From Burkholderia sp. SRS-46 (GTDB taxonomy: Bacteria > Pseudomonadota > Gammaproteobacteria > Burkholderiales > Burkholderiaceae): DNA of 64,000 bases. A model generated the notes under the pieces. It was not told where the DNA came from. It was given only the letters and a program-made list of their open reading frames with translations, and did no database searches. Within the stretch, counting starts at the first letter, position 1. Each line of letters opens with the position of its first letter. The stretch lies in contig NZ_PTXL01000005.1 of the NCBI RefSeq assembly GCF_004343775.1, positions 310,001-374,000 of the forward strand, given 5' to 3'. Positions 16,454 through 25,749 of this stretch are shown here, piece after piece. A program made the translations under genes and the position numbers.

Positions 16454-16669
16454 ATGGCCGTGTTTTACTTGGCAGGATATTTCGCTCAATTATTGATGAG
16501 ATTTATATTGGCATTCACCCTGTTTATGGTGGGGTTTATCTATCCGGAATCCCACATTTTCACGCGGGTGGTGAATATGTGGAAATGGGCCGGGGAATGG
16601 CGGCGCGATTTGAAAGGGCATAGCCGCGCGGTGCCTTTCCGGGATGTGATTGACGCATCGCGGTCGTGA
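16454..16669 (+). CDS. possible small membrane protein
   Basis: A 71-residue frame starting MAVFYLAGYFAQLL, with a hydrophobic first half (about residues 1-32, one or two short helices) and a basic second half ending DVIDASRS. GCGAGG lies upstream of the ATG. Codon use is AT-richer than in neighbours. No family recognised. A longer frame exists upstream but its extra residues are Arg/Gly-rich and look non-coding. Support is limited to the membrane-like amphipathy and the ribosome site. Confidence 0.4.
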   Translation: MAVFYLAGYFAQLLMRFILAFTLFMVGFIYPESHIFTRVVNMWKWAGEWRRDLKGHSRAVPFRDVIDASRS

Positions 16670-16698
16670 AGCATCACTGCCGCTCGCGCCGGGATAAG

Positions 16699-16716
16699 CC
16701 TGTCATGCATGACAGG
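16699..16716. promoter_or_regulatory. lux-box-like 18-bp palindrome upstream of the P450
   Basis: A perfect dyad, CCTGTCATG followed by CATGACAGG. It fits the CTG-N10-CAG core of LuxR-family (quorum-sensing) boxes. A weak -35/-10 pair (TTGCTC at 16734, TTACAC at 16755) follows toward the P450. An alternative is a hairpin ending the small frame at 16669, but no T-run follows. Confidence 0.5.
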
Positions 16717-16867
16717 TTTCCGCGCGATGGCTTTTGCTCGGCTACGGCTTTCTCTTACACTCGCGGGTTCGACGCCAAAGCCCGTCGTAATAGAATCGAC
16801 GACGCCCGTCCCACCGTCCCGTTGACGCGGCCGACAACTCCGAGAACGCCTCCCCTGCACCGGCCGA

Positions 16868-18196
16868 ATGAGCAACGACACCTCAACCGTCACGACTTGT
16901 CCTATCCGCAAGCGTCTGGCCTTGCGCCGCAACCGCCGGCCGTTCCCGGATACCGGCCTGAGTCACTGGCTGGAAATTCAGCGCGACCCGTTGAAGTGGC
17001 TGGCCGACACGCATCGTGCCTCGCCCGATGTCGCGCGCCTGCGGATGGGACCGAAGCGCCTCTGGTGCATCTTTCATCCCGAGGCGATCCATGAGCTGAT
17101 GGTTTCCCATCGCGCCGACCTGCGGCGCTGGGAGCCCAGCCTGTGCATCATGCGCCAGTGGAACGGGCCCAGCTTCATGATGAAGGAAGGCGAAGCGGCA
17201 CGCCGTCAGCGCCAGACGGTGCGCCCGCATATCCAGCCGCCTGCCGCACCGGAGATTCAGCGCATCGCCCGACACTGGTCGGCGCATATCGCGCCGGGCC
17301 AGGTGGTCGATCTCGATCTGGCAATGGCCGCCTACAGCGTCACGCTGGCCGGCCATGCATTGTTCGACATCGATCTCGGCCCGAACGCGGAAACCATTGC
17401 CAAGGCGGTGCGCATCCTGTCGCGCGTCGCCTTGCTCGAAACCAGTACGGGGCTGCCGCTGGGGCACTGGTTTCCCAGCAAGATGTGCCCGCGCAAGCGT
17501 TGGGCCCTGCGCGTGATGCGTGCGCAGATCGATCAGGTCGTCGAGGAATCGCAACGCCCGCTGGTCATGCACCGCGACGATCTCGCCACGCTGCTGATGG
17601 CCTCGCACCAGGCCACCGGCGCAACGCTGGCGTGGGCGCAACTGCTGCTGGCCCAGCATCCCGAGGTGCTGGCCGCGCTGCGCAAGGAGCTTGCCACGCT
17701 GGACTGGTCCGGCGTGAATCAATTGCAGGACCTGCGTCGGGCGCCGCTGCTGCGCGCCGTGATTCAGGAAACCCTGCGCCTGTACCCGCCGGCTTATGCG
17801 CTGGTGCCGCGCCAGCTATCGCGCGCGATGACCGTGGCGGGAACCCCGCTCGCGCGCGGCGATATCGTGATGATTTCCAGCTGGATCACGCATCGCGACG
17901 CACGCTGGTTTCCCGAGCCCGATGCGTTCCGGCCCGAGCGATTCCTGGAAACCCCGACCTGGCCGCAGGGGGCGTACTTTCCATTTGGCGTCGGCGACCG
18001 AGCCTGCCCCGGCACCGGCATGGCCATGATGGACCTGGCCGTATCGCTCGCTTACTGGATCGAGCACTGGGACATGACGATCCTGGGGCCGGTGACCCCG
18101 CAAGGCTGGTTCTCCCTTCGCCCCAAAAATGCGCGCGTGCGCTTCGAGCCGCGCGTGGGTGTCGATCGCCAGCCAAGCGAGACGCCGCGTCGCTAG
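16868..18196 (+). CDS. cytochrome P450 with atypical I-helix
   Basis: A 442-residue soluble P450 with no membrane anchor. The K-helix ExxR is IQETLRLYPPAY. The heme-thiolate loop is FGVGDRACPGTG, with the axial Cys near residue 383. The substrate-recognition N-half is intact. The I-helix, normally (A/G)Gx(D/E)TT, reads MASHQATGATLAWAQLLL. The proton-relay acid is Gln and the first Thr is Ala. The usual stretch of about 20 residues between the DDLATLL segment and this motif is missing, as if deleted in frame. Activity may therefore be altered (peroxide-type or isomerase-like) or reduced. No ferredoxin or reductase partner is adjacent. Possibly quorum-sensing controlled through the palindrome upstream. 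Confidence 0.9.
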   Translation: MSNDTSTVTTCPIRKRLALRRNRRPFPDTGLSHWLEIQRDPLKWLADTHRASPDVARLRMGPKRLWCIFHPEAIHELMVSHRADLRRWEPSLCIMRQWNGPSFMMKEGEAARRQRQTVRPHIQPPAAPEIQRIARHWSAHIAPGQVVDLDLAMAAYSVTLAGHALFDIDLGPNAETIAKAVRILSRVALLETSTGLPLGHWFPSKMCPRKRWALRVMRAQIDQVVEESQRPLVMHRDDLATLLMASHQATGATLAWAQLLLAQHPEVLAALRKELATLDWSGVNQLQDLRRAPLLRAVIQETLRLYPPAYALVPRQLSRAMTVAGTPLARGDIVMISSWITHRDARWFPEPDAFRPERFLETPTWPQGAYFPFGVGDRACPGTGMAMMDLAVSLAYWIEHWDMTILGPVTPQGWFSLRPKNARVRFEPRVGVDRQPSETPRR

Positions 18197-18203
18197 GCCC
18201 TGT

Positions 18204-18959
18204 TCACTCCACCCGCCGGGCCTGCTCGAGCCACTGGTCGAGACCGATGCGCCCGATCCGCGCGTCGCCGAGCGGCACGAGCGACTGCGCGTCGACGCGC
18301 CCGCCGAAATACCGCGCGTCCGGATCCGTCACCACCGGGCGCGTATCGCCAATCGCTTGCAGGTAACGCGCGACGATGGATGCGAACGGCGCGCGCTCGG
18401 GGCCCGCGATATCGACCGTGCCGTTCAGCGGCGCGGCGAGCGCGGCCTGCGCGAGAAGCGTCGCGACGTCGTCGGCGGCAATCGGCTGGAACAGCCCGTC
18501 GCCGATGCGCACCGTGCCGTCCGTCGTGCCGGTGTCCGCGATGCCGCCGAGGAATTCCATGAACTGCGTCGCGCGCACGATCGTGTACGGCACGCCGGCC
18601 GCCTCGATCGCCGCTTCCTGCGCGACCTTGGCTTCGAAGTACGCGTTCCCCGGCATGCGGTCGGTGCCGACGATCGACAGCGCGACGTGATGGCGTACGC
18701 CCGTGGCCACTTCGGCCTTGCCGAGGTTGCGGGCCGACGTGCGGAAGAAGTCGAGCACCGCCTGCGGTTCCCACGACGGCGCATTGGCCACGTCCACGAC
18801 GACGTCCGCGCCCGCCAGCGCGCCGGCGAGGCCCGCGCCCGTGATCGTGTCGACGCCGGTGCGCGGCGACGCGGCGAGCGCCTGATGGCCGGCCTCGTTG
18901 AGCCGCGCGACGACGCGCGAGCCGATCAGGCCGGAACCTCCGATGACGACGATCTTCAT
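18204..18959 (-). CDS. NAD(P)-binding NmrA/SDR-like protein
   Basis: A 251-residue Rossmann-fold protein of the atypical short-chain dehydrogenase (NmrA/NAD(P)H-binding) group. It has the glycine-rich N-terminal nucleotide motif MKIVVIGGSGLIGSRVV, VVVDVANAPSWE, and YTIVRATQFMEFLGG in the substrate region. There is no Tyr-x-x-x-Lys pair in the classical position, so it may act as a redox sensor or an atypical reductase. Start at 18959 by homology. Divergent from a MocR-type regulator that probably controls it. Confidence 0.85.
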   Translation of the reverse strand: MKIVVIGGSGLIGSRVVARLNEAGHQALAASPRTGVDTITGAGLAGALAGADVVVDVANAPSWEPQAVLDFFRTSARNLGKAEVATGVRHHVALSIVGTDRMPGNAYFEAKVAQEAAIEAAGVPYTIVRATQFMEFLGGIADTGTTDGTVRIGDGLFQPIAADDVATLLAQAALAAPLNGTVDIAGPERAPFASIVARYLQAIGDTRPVVTDPDARYFGGRVDAQSLVPLGDARIGRIGLDQWLEQARRVE

Positions 18960-19160
18960 GGCACATCCTCCAGATGAAAGCAATTGAACGGGCGGGATGC
19001 CCGACGGGCGCCGTGTCGTGTGAACCGGTGCGCCGCCGCCGCATCGCATGAGGCTATTCTGGGAGAATCATGTCCCGGCGATAAGGGCCAAGAAATGTCG
19101 ATCCGACTGGTCCATGTCGCCACCGCTTCCACCGTTGTGCCCGCCGCCCGCGAGACCGTC

Positions 19161-20660
19161 ATGACCGATCCGTCCCCCGCCCTGACCATCGAAATCGACC
19201 GGCAGCATCAGTTGCCGATCTATCTGCAGATCTGCGAGCGCTTCAGGATCGCGATCGCCGCCGGGCACCTGCGCCCCGGCGACCGCGTGCCCGCGCTGCG
19301 CGGGCTGGCCACGCAGCTGAACACCGCGCGCGGCACGGTCGAGCTGGCCTATTCGATCCTCGTCGACGAGGGTTACCTGCAGATGCGCGGCGCGGCGGGC
19401 ACGTTCGTGTCGCCGTCGCTGCCGGCGGCGGTGACGCGCGCATCGCGCGCGCCGGACGGGCGGAATGTGCGCGAACCGCGGCGCGCCGAAGGAAACGGCG
19501 CGCCGCAGCGGCCGGCCGCGTCGCGCCAGCAGGCCGTTGCCGTCGCGATGAGCGGCGAGCCGCGGCCGTTGCAGCCGGGGCTGCCCGCGCTCGACGCGTT
19601 TCCGCGCAAGGTCTGGCACCGGCTCGTGTCGCAGCATGCCCGCAGCGGCGACCGCGCGACCCTCGCGTACCCCGATCCGGCCGGCTACCGGCCGCTGCGC
19701 GAGCACATCGCGACCTATCTCGGGCTGTCGCGCGGCGTGACCTGCGTGCCGGAACAGGTGTTCGTGACCGGCGGCTACCGCGCGACGCTCGAACTCGTGC
19801 TGCGCAGCCTCGCGCGCCCGGACGACCGCATGTGGTTCGAGGATCCCGGCTACCTGCTCGCGCGCGGCTTCCTGAACGAAACCGGCATGCGGCTCGTGCC
19901 GGTGCCGGCCGACGGCGAAGGCATCGACGTCGAGCGCGGCAGGCAGCTCGGCGCCGATGCGCGCTTCGCGCTCGTCACGCCGTCGCACCAGAGCCCGCTC
20001 GGGCATACGTTGTCGCTCGCGCGACGCATCGCGCTGCTGGATTGGGCGGAGCAGGCGTCGAGCTGGATCGTCGAGGACGACTACGACAGCGAGTTCCGTT
20101 ATCAGGGGCGGCCGTTGCCGGCGTTGAAGAGCCTGGACCAGCGCGACCGGGTGATCTATTGCGGCACCTTCAGCAAGGTGATGTTTCCGGGGCTGCGGCT
20201 CGCGTATGCGGTGGTGCCGGAGCGCGCGATCGAGCGCATCGGGCGGGTCGCGCTCAGCATGAACGCCGGCTCGCCGACCCTGTTGCAGGCAGCCACGGCG
20301 GATTTCATCGAGCAGGGGCATTTTGCGCGCCACCTGAAGCGGATGCGCGCGTTGTATGCCGAGCGGCGCCTGCTGATCGTGACCGCGCTGCGGCAGGCGT
20401 TCGGCGAGCGGCTGATCGTCGACCCGCCGTCCGGCGGCATCCAGTTCGCGGCGCGCTTCGCCGATGGGGGCGTCGACGATGTCGCGGTCGCATCGCGCGC
20501 CGCCGAGGCCGGGCTCGCCGTGCTGCCGCTGTCGATCTGGTATGCGAACAGCCGCGCACGGCAGACGCCGCGCGGCCTGGTGATGGGGTTCGCGAATGTG
20601 GCCGACGCGCGGGAAGCGGGGCGGCTCGCGCGCACGTTGCGCGCCTGTCTGGACGGCTGA
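19161..20660 (+). CDS. MocR/PdxR-family transcriptional regulator
   Basis: A GntR-type winged helix fused to a class I aminotransferase-like domain. The DNA-binding part begins LPIYLQICERFRIAIAAGHL and continues GDRVPALRGLATQLNTARGTV. The fold-type I domain (from about residue 130) has the PLP-lysine motif YCGTFSKVMFPGLRLAY and the VEDDYDSEFRY strand. Length is 499 residues from ATG 19161, where homology starts. An alternative ATG at 19095 has a better ribosome site and adds 22 residues. A short dyad (ATTCT-GGG-AGAAT, 19056-19068) lies in the divergent region with the NmrA-like gene, its likely target. Confidence 0.9.
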   Translation: MTDPSPALTIEIDRQHQLPIYLQICERFRIAIAAGHLRPGDRVPALRGLATQLNTARGTVELAYSILVDEGYLQMRGAAGTFVSPSLPAAVTRASRAPDGRNVREPRRAEGNGAPQRPAASRQQAVAVAMSGEPRPLQPGLPALDAFPRKVWHRLVSQHARSGDRATLAYPDPAGYRPLREHIATYLGLSRGVTCVPEQVFVTGGYRATLELVLRSLARPDDRMWFEDPGYLLARGFLNETGMRLVPVPADGEGIDVERGRQLGADARFALVTPSHQSPLGHTLSLARRIALLDWAEQASSWIVEDDYDSEFRYQGRPLPALKSLDQRDRVIYCGTFSKVMFPGLRLAYAVVPERAIERIGRVALSMNAGSPTLLQAATADFIEQGHFARHLKRMRALYAERRLLIVTALRQAFGERLIVDPPSGGIQFAARFADGGVDDVAVASRAAEAGLAVLPLSIWYANSRARQTPRGLVMGFANVADAREAGRLARTLRACLDG

Positions 20661-20759
20661 CGCACCGCGCGCCGGCAGGCATGGCGCCCGCACCCACGCG
20701 CGGCGCGCGGCACGCGTTCGCGATGCAACGCGGCGGGCATGCCGCCCGCCCCGACAGCG

Positions 20760-21443
20760 TCAATCGCTCAGCGCGGCCTCGCTTGCGTCGGCGCCCGCGT
20801 GGCCGCCCGCGTGCGCGGCGAGTGTCGTGAGCGCCGCGAACACGTCGCCGCCGGCCAGCTCGGCGCGCGCCGCATCGAGCGCTTCGGCCACCGCCGCGTC
20901 GCTCGCCACGAGCCCTTGCAGCAGCAGGAACTGCACGCGACGGATGCCGATCGAGCCGAGCGCATGGTGCAGGTACGGCGTCAGGAAATCCGGCTGCCGC
21001 GCGCGTTCGCCGCGATGGAACCCCCCGGAGCCGACGATCACGACGGTCGGCCGGTCGCGCATCAGCCCGACCTTGCCGTCCGGCGTCGCCGCGAACGTGC
21101 GGTGAATGCGCAGCACGTAATCGATCCACAGCTTGAGCGCCGCCGGCACCGCGAAGTTGTGCATCGGCGCGTTGACGATCAGCGCGTCGGTCGATTCGAG
21201 TTCGCCGATCAGTTGCTCGGACACGTCGAACTGCGCGACGTCGGGCGTGCGCGACGTGATGGCGCTCGCGTAGTCGCGGGCGATGGGCGGCAGCGGCGCG
21301 GCGGCGAGGTCGCGCAGGGTCACGTCGATCGCCGCCGCACCCGGCGCGACGTGCGCGCGCAGCCTGTCGACGATTTCGCCGGCGAGACGGAAGCCGTGGC
21401 TGGCCTCGCCGTGCGGGCTCGCGTTGAGCAGCAGGATCTTCAT
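20760..21443 (-). CDS. FMN-dependent NADH-azoreductase-like flavoprotein
   Basis: A 227-residue flavodoxin-like NAD(P)H oxidoreductase. The N-terminal MKILLLNASPHGEASHGFRL is the FMN phosphate-binding loop of the AzoR/NQO family. Further family blocks are DALIVNAPMHNFAVPAALKLWID and a GSGGFHRGER segment, analogous to the GSRGG loop of azoreductases. It reduces quinones or azo compounds by two-electron transfer. The start overlaps the stop of the upstream GNAT gene by 4 bases (21440-21443), so the two form an operon. Confidence 0.85.
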   Translation of the reverse strand: MKILLLNASPHGEASHGFRLAGEIVDRLRAHVAPGAAAIDVTLRDLAAAPLPPIARDYASAITSRTPDVAQFDVSEQLIGELESTDALIVNAPMHNFAVPAALKLWIDYVLRIHRTFAATPDGKVGLMRDRPTVVIVGSGGFHRGERARQPDFLTPYLHHALGSIGIRRVQFLLLQGLVASDAAVAEALDAARAELAGGDVFAALTTLAAHAGGHAGADASEAALSD

Positions 21444-21907
21444 GATGCGCACCCCACCGGTTGCGACAGCGGCGCGAGCGCTTCGACGAAATGCATGCCG
21501 CGGGCGAGCAGCCCGTTGCGGAAGTAAAAGCGTTGCGCGAGCGGCATGTGCAGGCCCGTGTCGAGCACGAGCTGCGCGCAGCCGGCGTCGCTCGCGATGC
21601 GCCGCACCGCGTCGAGCAGGTGCGCGCCGATGCCGCCGCGCTGCAGCGCGGCATCGACGACCAGGTCGTCGACGTACACGAAGCGGCCGTACAGCAGATT
21701 GGTCGGCGTCCGGTAACCGGCGAGGCCGACGACGCGGCCGGCATCGGACGCGGCGAGCAGGCGATAGCCTTCGGCGTGCTGCCGGGCCACCTGCGCGGCG
21801 AACGCGTGCGGGTCGGTCAGGTGCGGGCGCAACTGGCGCATCACGTCGAAGGCGGGCAGCAGCGCCTCCGGCGTGTCGAGATGGGTGAAGCGCAGCGAGG
21901 CGGTCAT
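21440..21907 (-). CDS. GNAT-family N-acetyltransferase
   Basis: A 155-residue acetyltransferase with acetyl-CoA motif VVDAALQRGGIGAHLLDAV and the C-terminal MPLAQRFYFRNGLLARGMHF segment characteristic of GNAT proteins. Homology starts at the Met at 21907; residues encoded upstream are not family-like. Translationally coupled to the azoreductase-like gene through a 4-base overlap. Substrate unknown. Confidence 0.85.
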   Translation of the reverse strand: MTASLRFTHLDTPEALLPAFDVMRQLRPHLTDPHAFAAQVARQHAEGYRLLAASDAGRVVGLAGYRTPTNLLYGRFVYVDDLVVDAALQRGGIGAHLLDAVRRIASDAGCAQLVLDTGLHMPLAQRFYFRNGLLARGMHFVEALAPLSQPVGCAS

Positions 21908-22018
21908 GGGCGTCTCATCGAACGAGGAACGACGCCCACGATATCGCGCGGACGGCTCAGTCGACAGGGCCAAGAATGCGCAAACCAACCAGGCCATCGA
22001 CCGGCCGCGCCGCATCCG

Positions 22019-23065
22019 TCAGTGCGTGCCGGCCGGCGCTGCCGCGCCGGTCACGCCGAACGCCTCGCGCGGGCCATGCCCGGTCCAGCGCTTGAACGCG
22101 CGCCGGAAGTTGTGCGAATCGCTGAAGCCCACCGCGTGCGCGACGTCCTCGATCGACAGGCGCGGGTTGCTGAGCAGCGTGAACGCGCGCTTCTTGCGGA
22201 TCGTGTCGATCACGGCCTGGTAGGACACGCCCTGGTCGGCGAGGCGCCGCCGCAGCGTACGCTCGCTCATGCACAGCTGCGTGGCGATCGCGGCGAGCGT
22301 CGGCGCGTGCCGCAGGTCGCGCCGCACGATCCGCTCGATCGATTCGAGGAAGTCGGTGCCTTCGGGCTCGGGCGGCAGCGCCGTCTGCAGGAACTCGAGC
22401 GCCTGCCGATGCGCGAGCGGATCGCTGGTCGCGATCGCGCGGTGGCCCCATGCGGCGTCGCACGCGAACAGGTTGTGCTCCTGCTCGAACCGCACCGGGC
22501 ACTGGAACACGCGCGCGTACTGGTCCGCGTAGTCGGGGCGCGGGTAGCTGAGATCGACGGCCTTCGGCTGGAACCCGTCACCGGCGAGCGAGCGGCCGAT
22601 CTTCATGAAGCTGCCGAACGCCTCCTCGACGAGGAAGGCCTCGATGTCGGGCTCGAGGAACACGTTGGTCGCGCAGATCGACAGGGATCGCGCGTCCATC
22701 GTCAGGTCGAAATGCATCAGCGGGCCGGTGTGCCGCTGCAGCGCGATGCCGACCGCGATCGCGTCCTTGACGGTCGGGCTCGTCAGCATCGCGTAGCCGA
22801 CCAGGCCGATCGACGCGATCGTCTCGCTGATGCCCAGTTCCAGGCCGAGTGCGCGCCGCGGCGCCATCTCGAGCGCGCGACGGATCATCGCGCTGGCCTG
22901 GCGCAATGAAATCCGGCACGACGGGTTGGACAGGTCCGCGACGTCGAAACCGAGCCCGAGGCACAGCCGTGTCGGGTCGATGCCCAGTTCCTTGCTTGTC
23001 TCCGCCAGGCACCGCAGTAAATGAACCGGCAGATTCGCCGTTGTATAGCGGGTGGTATCGTCCAT
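22019..23065 (-). CDS. AraC-family transcriptional regulator (OruR/ArgR-like)
   Basis: A 348-residue regulator of the AraC subgroup with an N-terminal arabinose-operon-regulator-like domain (AraC_binding_2 type). The C-terminal HTH covers about residues 245-340: TLAAIATQLCMSERTLRRRL, then VAHAVGFSDSHNFRRAFKRW and TGHGPREAFG. Start at 23065 fits the domain length. It lies just downstream of, and in the same direction as, the porin gene. A link to the porin is possible but unproven. Confidence 0.9.
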   Translation of the reverse strand: MDDTTRYTTANLPVHLLRCLAETSKELGIDPTRLCLGLGFDVADLSNPSCRISLRQASAMIRRALEMAPRRALGLELGISETIASIGLVGYAMLTSPTVKDAIAVGIALQRHTGPLMHFDLTMDARSLSICATNVFLEPDIEAFLVEEAFGSFMKIGRSLAGDGFQPKAVDLSYPRPDYADQYARVFQCPVRFEQEHNLFACDAAWGHRAIATSDPLAHRQALEFLQTALPPEPEGTDFLESIERIVRRDLRHAPTLAAIATQLCMSERTLRRRLADQGVSYQAVIDTIRKKRAFTLLSNPRLSIEDVAHAVGFSDSHNFRRAFKRWTGHGPREAFGVTGAAAPAGTH

Positions 23066-23152
23066 GGATGCTCCCAGCTTTTTTCCACGGATTGTACGCG
23101 TCCCGCCCGCCCGGGGTGCCTCGGCCGCCGTCGGCCACATCGGCGCGGCCGC

Positions 23153-24373
23153 TCAGAAGTAGTGGCGCAGGCCGACGGTCGCGCCGAGCTGCGTGGTGCG
23201 GGTGCCGGGCGCCTGGCCGTTGACGCCCACGAGCTGCGCGCCGATCAGGCCGCCGCGATAGATCGCATAGTCGACTTCCGCGTAGAGCATGCTGCGCTTC
23301 GACAGGCAGTAGCCGGCGATCACCTGGAACTGGCGCGCGCGGCCGTCGAAATTCGCGACGTGGCCGGACTGCGTGGTCCACCATGCGTTGACCGCCGCGG
23401 TCAGCACCGGCGTGATCCGGTAGGTCAGCCCCGCGAGCACCATCTCGCGGCGGCGGAAGCCGCCGGGCGTGTTCGGATCGGCCACCTGCGCGGGCGAGAT
23501 GATGCCGAGCCCCGCGAGATCGGTCGGGCTGAACGGGCCGTTCGCGAACGACGTGAAGTCGTTGTCGCGCGCGTTCACGATGTAGCCGGCGTTGACGGTC
23601 GCGTTGCCGAGCGTCAGCGAGCCGCCGCCCGAATAGATGTCGAAGTGGCCGCCGGTGGCGTCGTCGCGGGTGCGCATGACCGACGCGCCGAGCGTGAACG
23701 GCCCCTTGTCCGGCGCGTACACGACGGCCGCGCCGTACTGGCTGCCGGCCGAGCCGCCGCCCGCATGCCCGCCCGGCGCGTATTGCGCGAGCAGGTAGAA
23801 GCCGCCGAGTTGCGCGATGTACTGGATCATGTTGCTGGTGCGGGCGCCCGCGAGCATCGTCTGTTCGGGCTTGAACAGGTTGAAGTACGGATCCTGCGGG
23901 CCTGCCCACAGGTTCGAGCCGTACGTCATCGACACGCCCTCGAACGCGACGTTGTACTGGCGGCCGAGCAGCAGCTGGCCGAGCGTCGACGACGTCAGCC
24001 CGACGAACGCGACCTGGAAGAAGTTGTCCGAATTCGCGGGCACGATGCGGCCGCTGCCGGGGCCGAAGTGGCTTTCCACGTTGAACTGCGCGGACAGGCC
24101 GCCGCCCAGGTCCTCCTGGCCCTTGAGGCCCCAGTAGCTCTCGGTCAGGCCGCCGCCGTCCGCCATCGAGAGCTTGCGGCCCGTCGTCATCGGCGCGCCG
24201 TCGGGCCCGTAGGACACGCCGTTCGTTTCGTAGCGCAGGCCGGCGTCGATGACGCCGTACAGCGTCAGGCTGCTTTGCGCGTGCGCGGCGGTGCCGGCGA
24301 GGAGCAACAGCGCGCAGCATGCGGCGCGTGCGCTTTCGAGACGAGTGATGCGACGAGTCATTCGACGAGTCAT
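23153..24373 (-). CDS. Gram-negative outer-membrane porin
   Basis: A 406-residue trimeric-type porin of the Burkholderia OpcP family. A signal peptide (LLLLAGTAAHA) is followed by the mature start QSSLTLYGVIDAGLRYETN. SYWGLKGQEDLGGGL is the typical second-strand region, and the aromatic C-terminus GLRHYF is the BAM insertion signal. The N-terminal start could be any of three nearby Met codons. Separated by about 180 bases from the MFS gene upstream, so it probably has its own promoter. Confidence 0.9.
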   Translation of the reverse strand: MTRRMTRRITRLESARAACCALLLLAGTAAHAQSSLTLYGVIDAGLRYETNGVSYGPDGAPMTTGRKLSMADGGGLTESYWGLKGQEDLGGGLSAQFNVESHFGPGSGRIVPANSDNFFQVAFVGLTSSTLGQLLLGRQYNVAFEGVSMTYGSNLWAGPQDPYFNLFKPEQTMLAGARTSNMIQYIAQLGGFYLLAQYAPGGHAGGGSAGSQYGAAVVYAPDKGPFTLGASVMRTRDDATGGHFDIYSGGGSLTLGNATVNAGYIVNARDNDFTSFANGPFSPTDLAGLGIISPAQVADPNTPGGFRRREMVLAGLTYRITPVLTAAVNAWWTTQSGHVANFDGRARQFQVIAGYCLSKRSMLYAEVDYAIYRGGLIGAQLVGVNGQAPGTRTTQLGATVGLRHYF

Positions 24374-24552
24374 TCTGAACTCCGAACGGATGGGGGGAGG
24401 AGACGGGCGGTCTTGCGCCGCCGGGATGAATGTAGAAAGCCAAATTTGCGCGGGCCAAGGCCGCGGCGGCCATTTTCGTGGTGCGTCGCGGCCAGCGTGA
24501 TGCGGCGTGATGCAGCTGATCCCGCGCGACCCGGTGCGACGGGCGGCGCGCT

Positions 24553-25749
24553 TCAGCGCAATGGCTGGCCGACGCCGCCGTGCGCGCCGGCCGGCGCCGC
24601 GCGGCGCAGCGCGAGCCGTACGAACGGCGCGGCGGCCAGCACCGCGATGCACAGCAGGTGCGCGACCCGCGTGCCGCCGTAGCGGCCGAGCAGCGCGCCG
24701 GACAGCGCGGTGCCGACGCCCGCGGCGAAGAACGTGACGACGAGCGTGCGGGCGACGAGCGAGCCGTCGGGATCGACGTCGGACAGCAGGCCGGTCAGGA
24801 ACGGCACGATCACGAAGAACGCACTGTTCAGCACGAGCTGGCTCGCGAAGTACGCGCTGCCGCTGGTCGACCCGAAGAACCATTCGAGCGACGCGATCAT
24901 CGCGAGCTGCGCGGCCCAGATCAGCGCGAGGCGATGCCGGTGGCTGGCCGGATGCGCGGGCACGGCCGCGCCGACGAAGCCGAGCAGCGACGACGCCGAC
25001 AGCAGCACGCCGATCGTCGTCGGCGACAGCCCGGCGCGCGCGCCGACGAAGCCGGCGATCGCCCATTGCGATGCCTGCACGCCGTACACCAGCGCGGTCA
25101 CGATCCAGATCGCGACGACCGGGCGCCACGGCAGGCCGCCGTCGCGCGCCTGCGTTTGCGCCGGCGGCGCCGCGAACGCGCCGATGCCGCGAATCGCCGG
25201 CGCCAGCACGGCCGTGACGCCCGCCAGCAGCGCGAAGATGCCGCGCCCGAGCCAGTGGCCCGGCAGCGCCGAGATCAGCACGAGGATGCCGCCGTTGATG
25301 CCGCCCGCGAGCAGGTTGATGTGCCCCCACAGGCGGTCGGTCGACGTGCGCTGCGATACGCCGGACGCGACGACGACGAACAGCATCCCCTCGAACAGCC
25401 CCGTCAGCCCGCGCGCCGCGCCGGCCAGCACGATGCCGGGCGCGACGGCGCTGAGCGCCTGGCCCGCGAGCGCGCCGCACAGGCCCGCGAGCGTGAACGG
25501 GCCGGCGGCGCGCGCGATCCGGCGCGGCAGCAGCGCGCAGCTGATCGCGATGCCGAGGATCTCGGCGCTGACGAGCGCGGTCGCCGCGCCTTCGTCGAGC
25601 CGGAAGCGCGCCATCACGGCGGCGACCAGGAACGGCGACAGGATCAGGCCGTTGGTGGCCACCGCGAAGGCGAGCGCGAGGCGGACGACGGCGCCGCGCG
25701 ACGGATCGGGGCGCGACGATGCGGCGTAACGGGAGGCGGTGGTGCTCAT
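24553..25749 (-). CDS. MFS transporter
   Basis: A 398-residue 12-helix major facilitator protein with regular hydrophobic segments and a GxxxG-rich helix packing pattern. It resembles AraJ/sugar-efflux-type permeases. The start (25749) overlaps the stop of the lactone-oxidase gene by 4 bases, so the proteins are made from one transcript. It may move the substrate or product of the two enzymes encoded upstream. Confidence 0.85.
   Translation of the reverse strand: MSTTASRYAASSRPDPSRGAVVRLALAFAVATNGLILSPFLVAAVMARFRLDEGAATALVSAEILGIAISCALLPRRIARAAGPFTLAGLCGALAGQALSAVAPGIVLAGAARGLTGLFEGMLFVVVASGVSQRTSTDRLWGHINLLAGGINGGILVLISALPGHWLGRGIFALLAGVTAVLAPAIRGIGAFAAPPAQTQARDGGLPWRPVVAIWIVTALVYGVQASQWAIAGFVGARAGLSPTTIGVLLSASSLLGFVGAAVPAHPASHRHRLALIWAAQLAMIASLEWFFGSTSGSAYFASQLVLNSAFFVIVPFLTGLLSDVDPDGSLVARTLVVTFFAAGVGTALSGALLGRYGGTRVAHLLCIAVLAAAPFVRLALRRAAPAGAHGGVGQPLR

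Noticed and set aside
22578..24473. Very long open frames antisense or out of frame to the porin and MFS genes
   Set aside because: Compositions are Arg/Ala/Gly-rich with no domains, and the true frames give clear porin and MFS families. Typical high-GC shadow frames.
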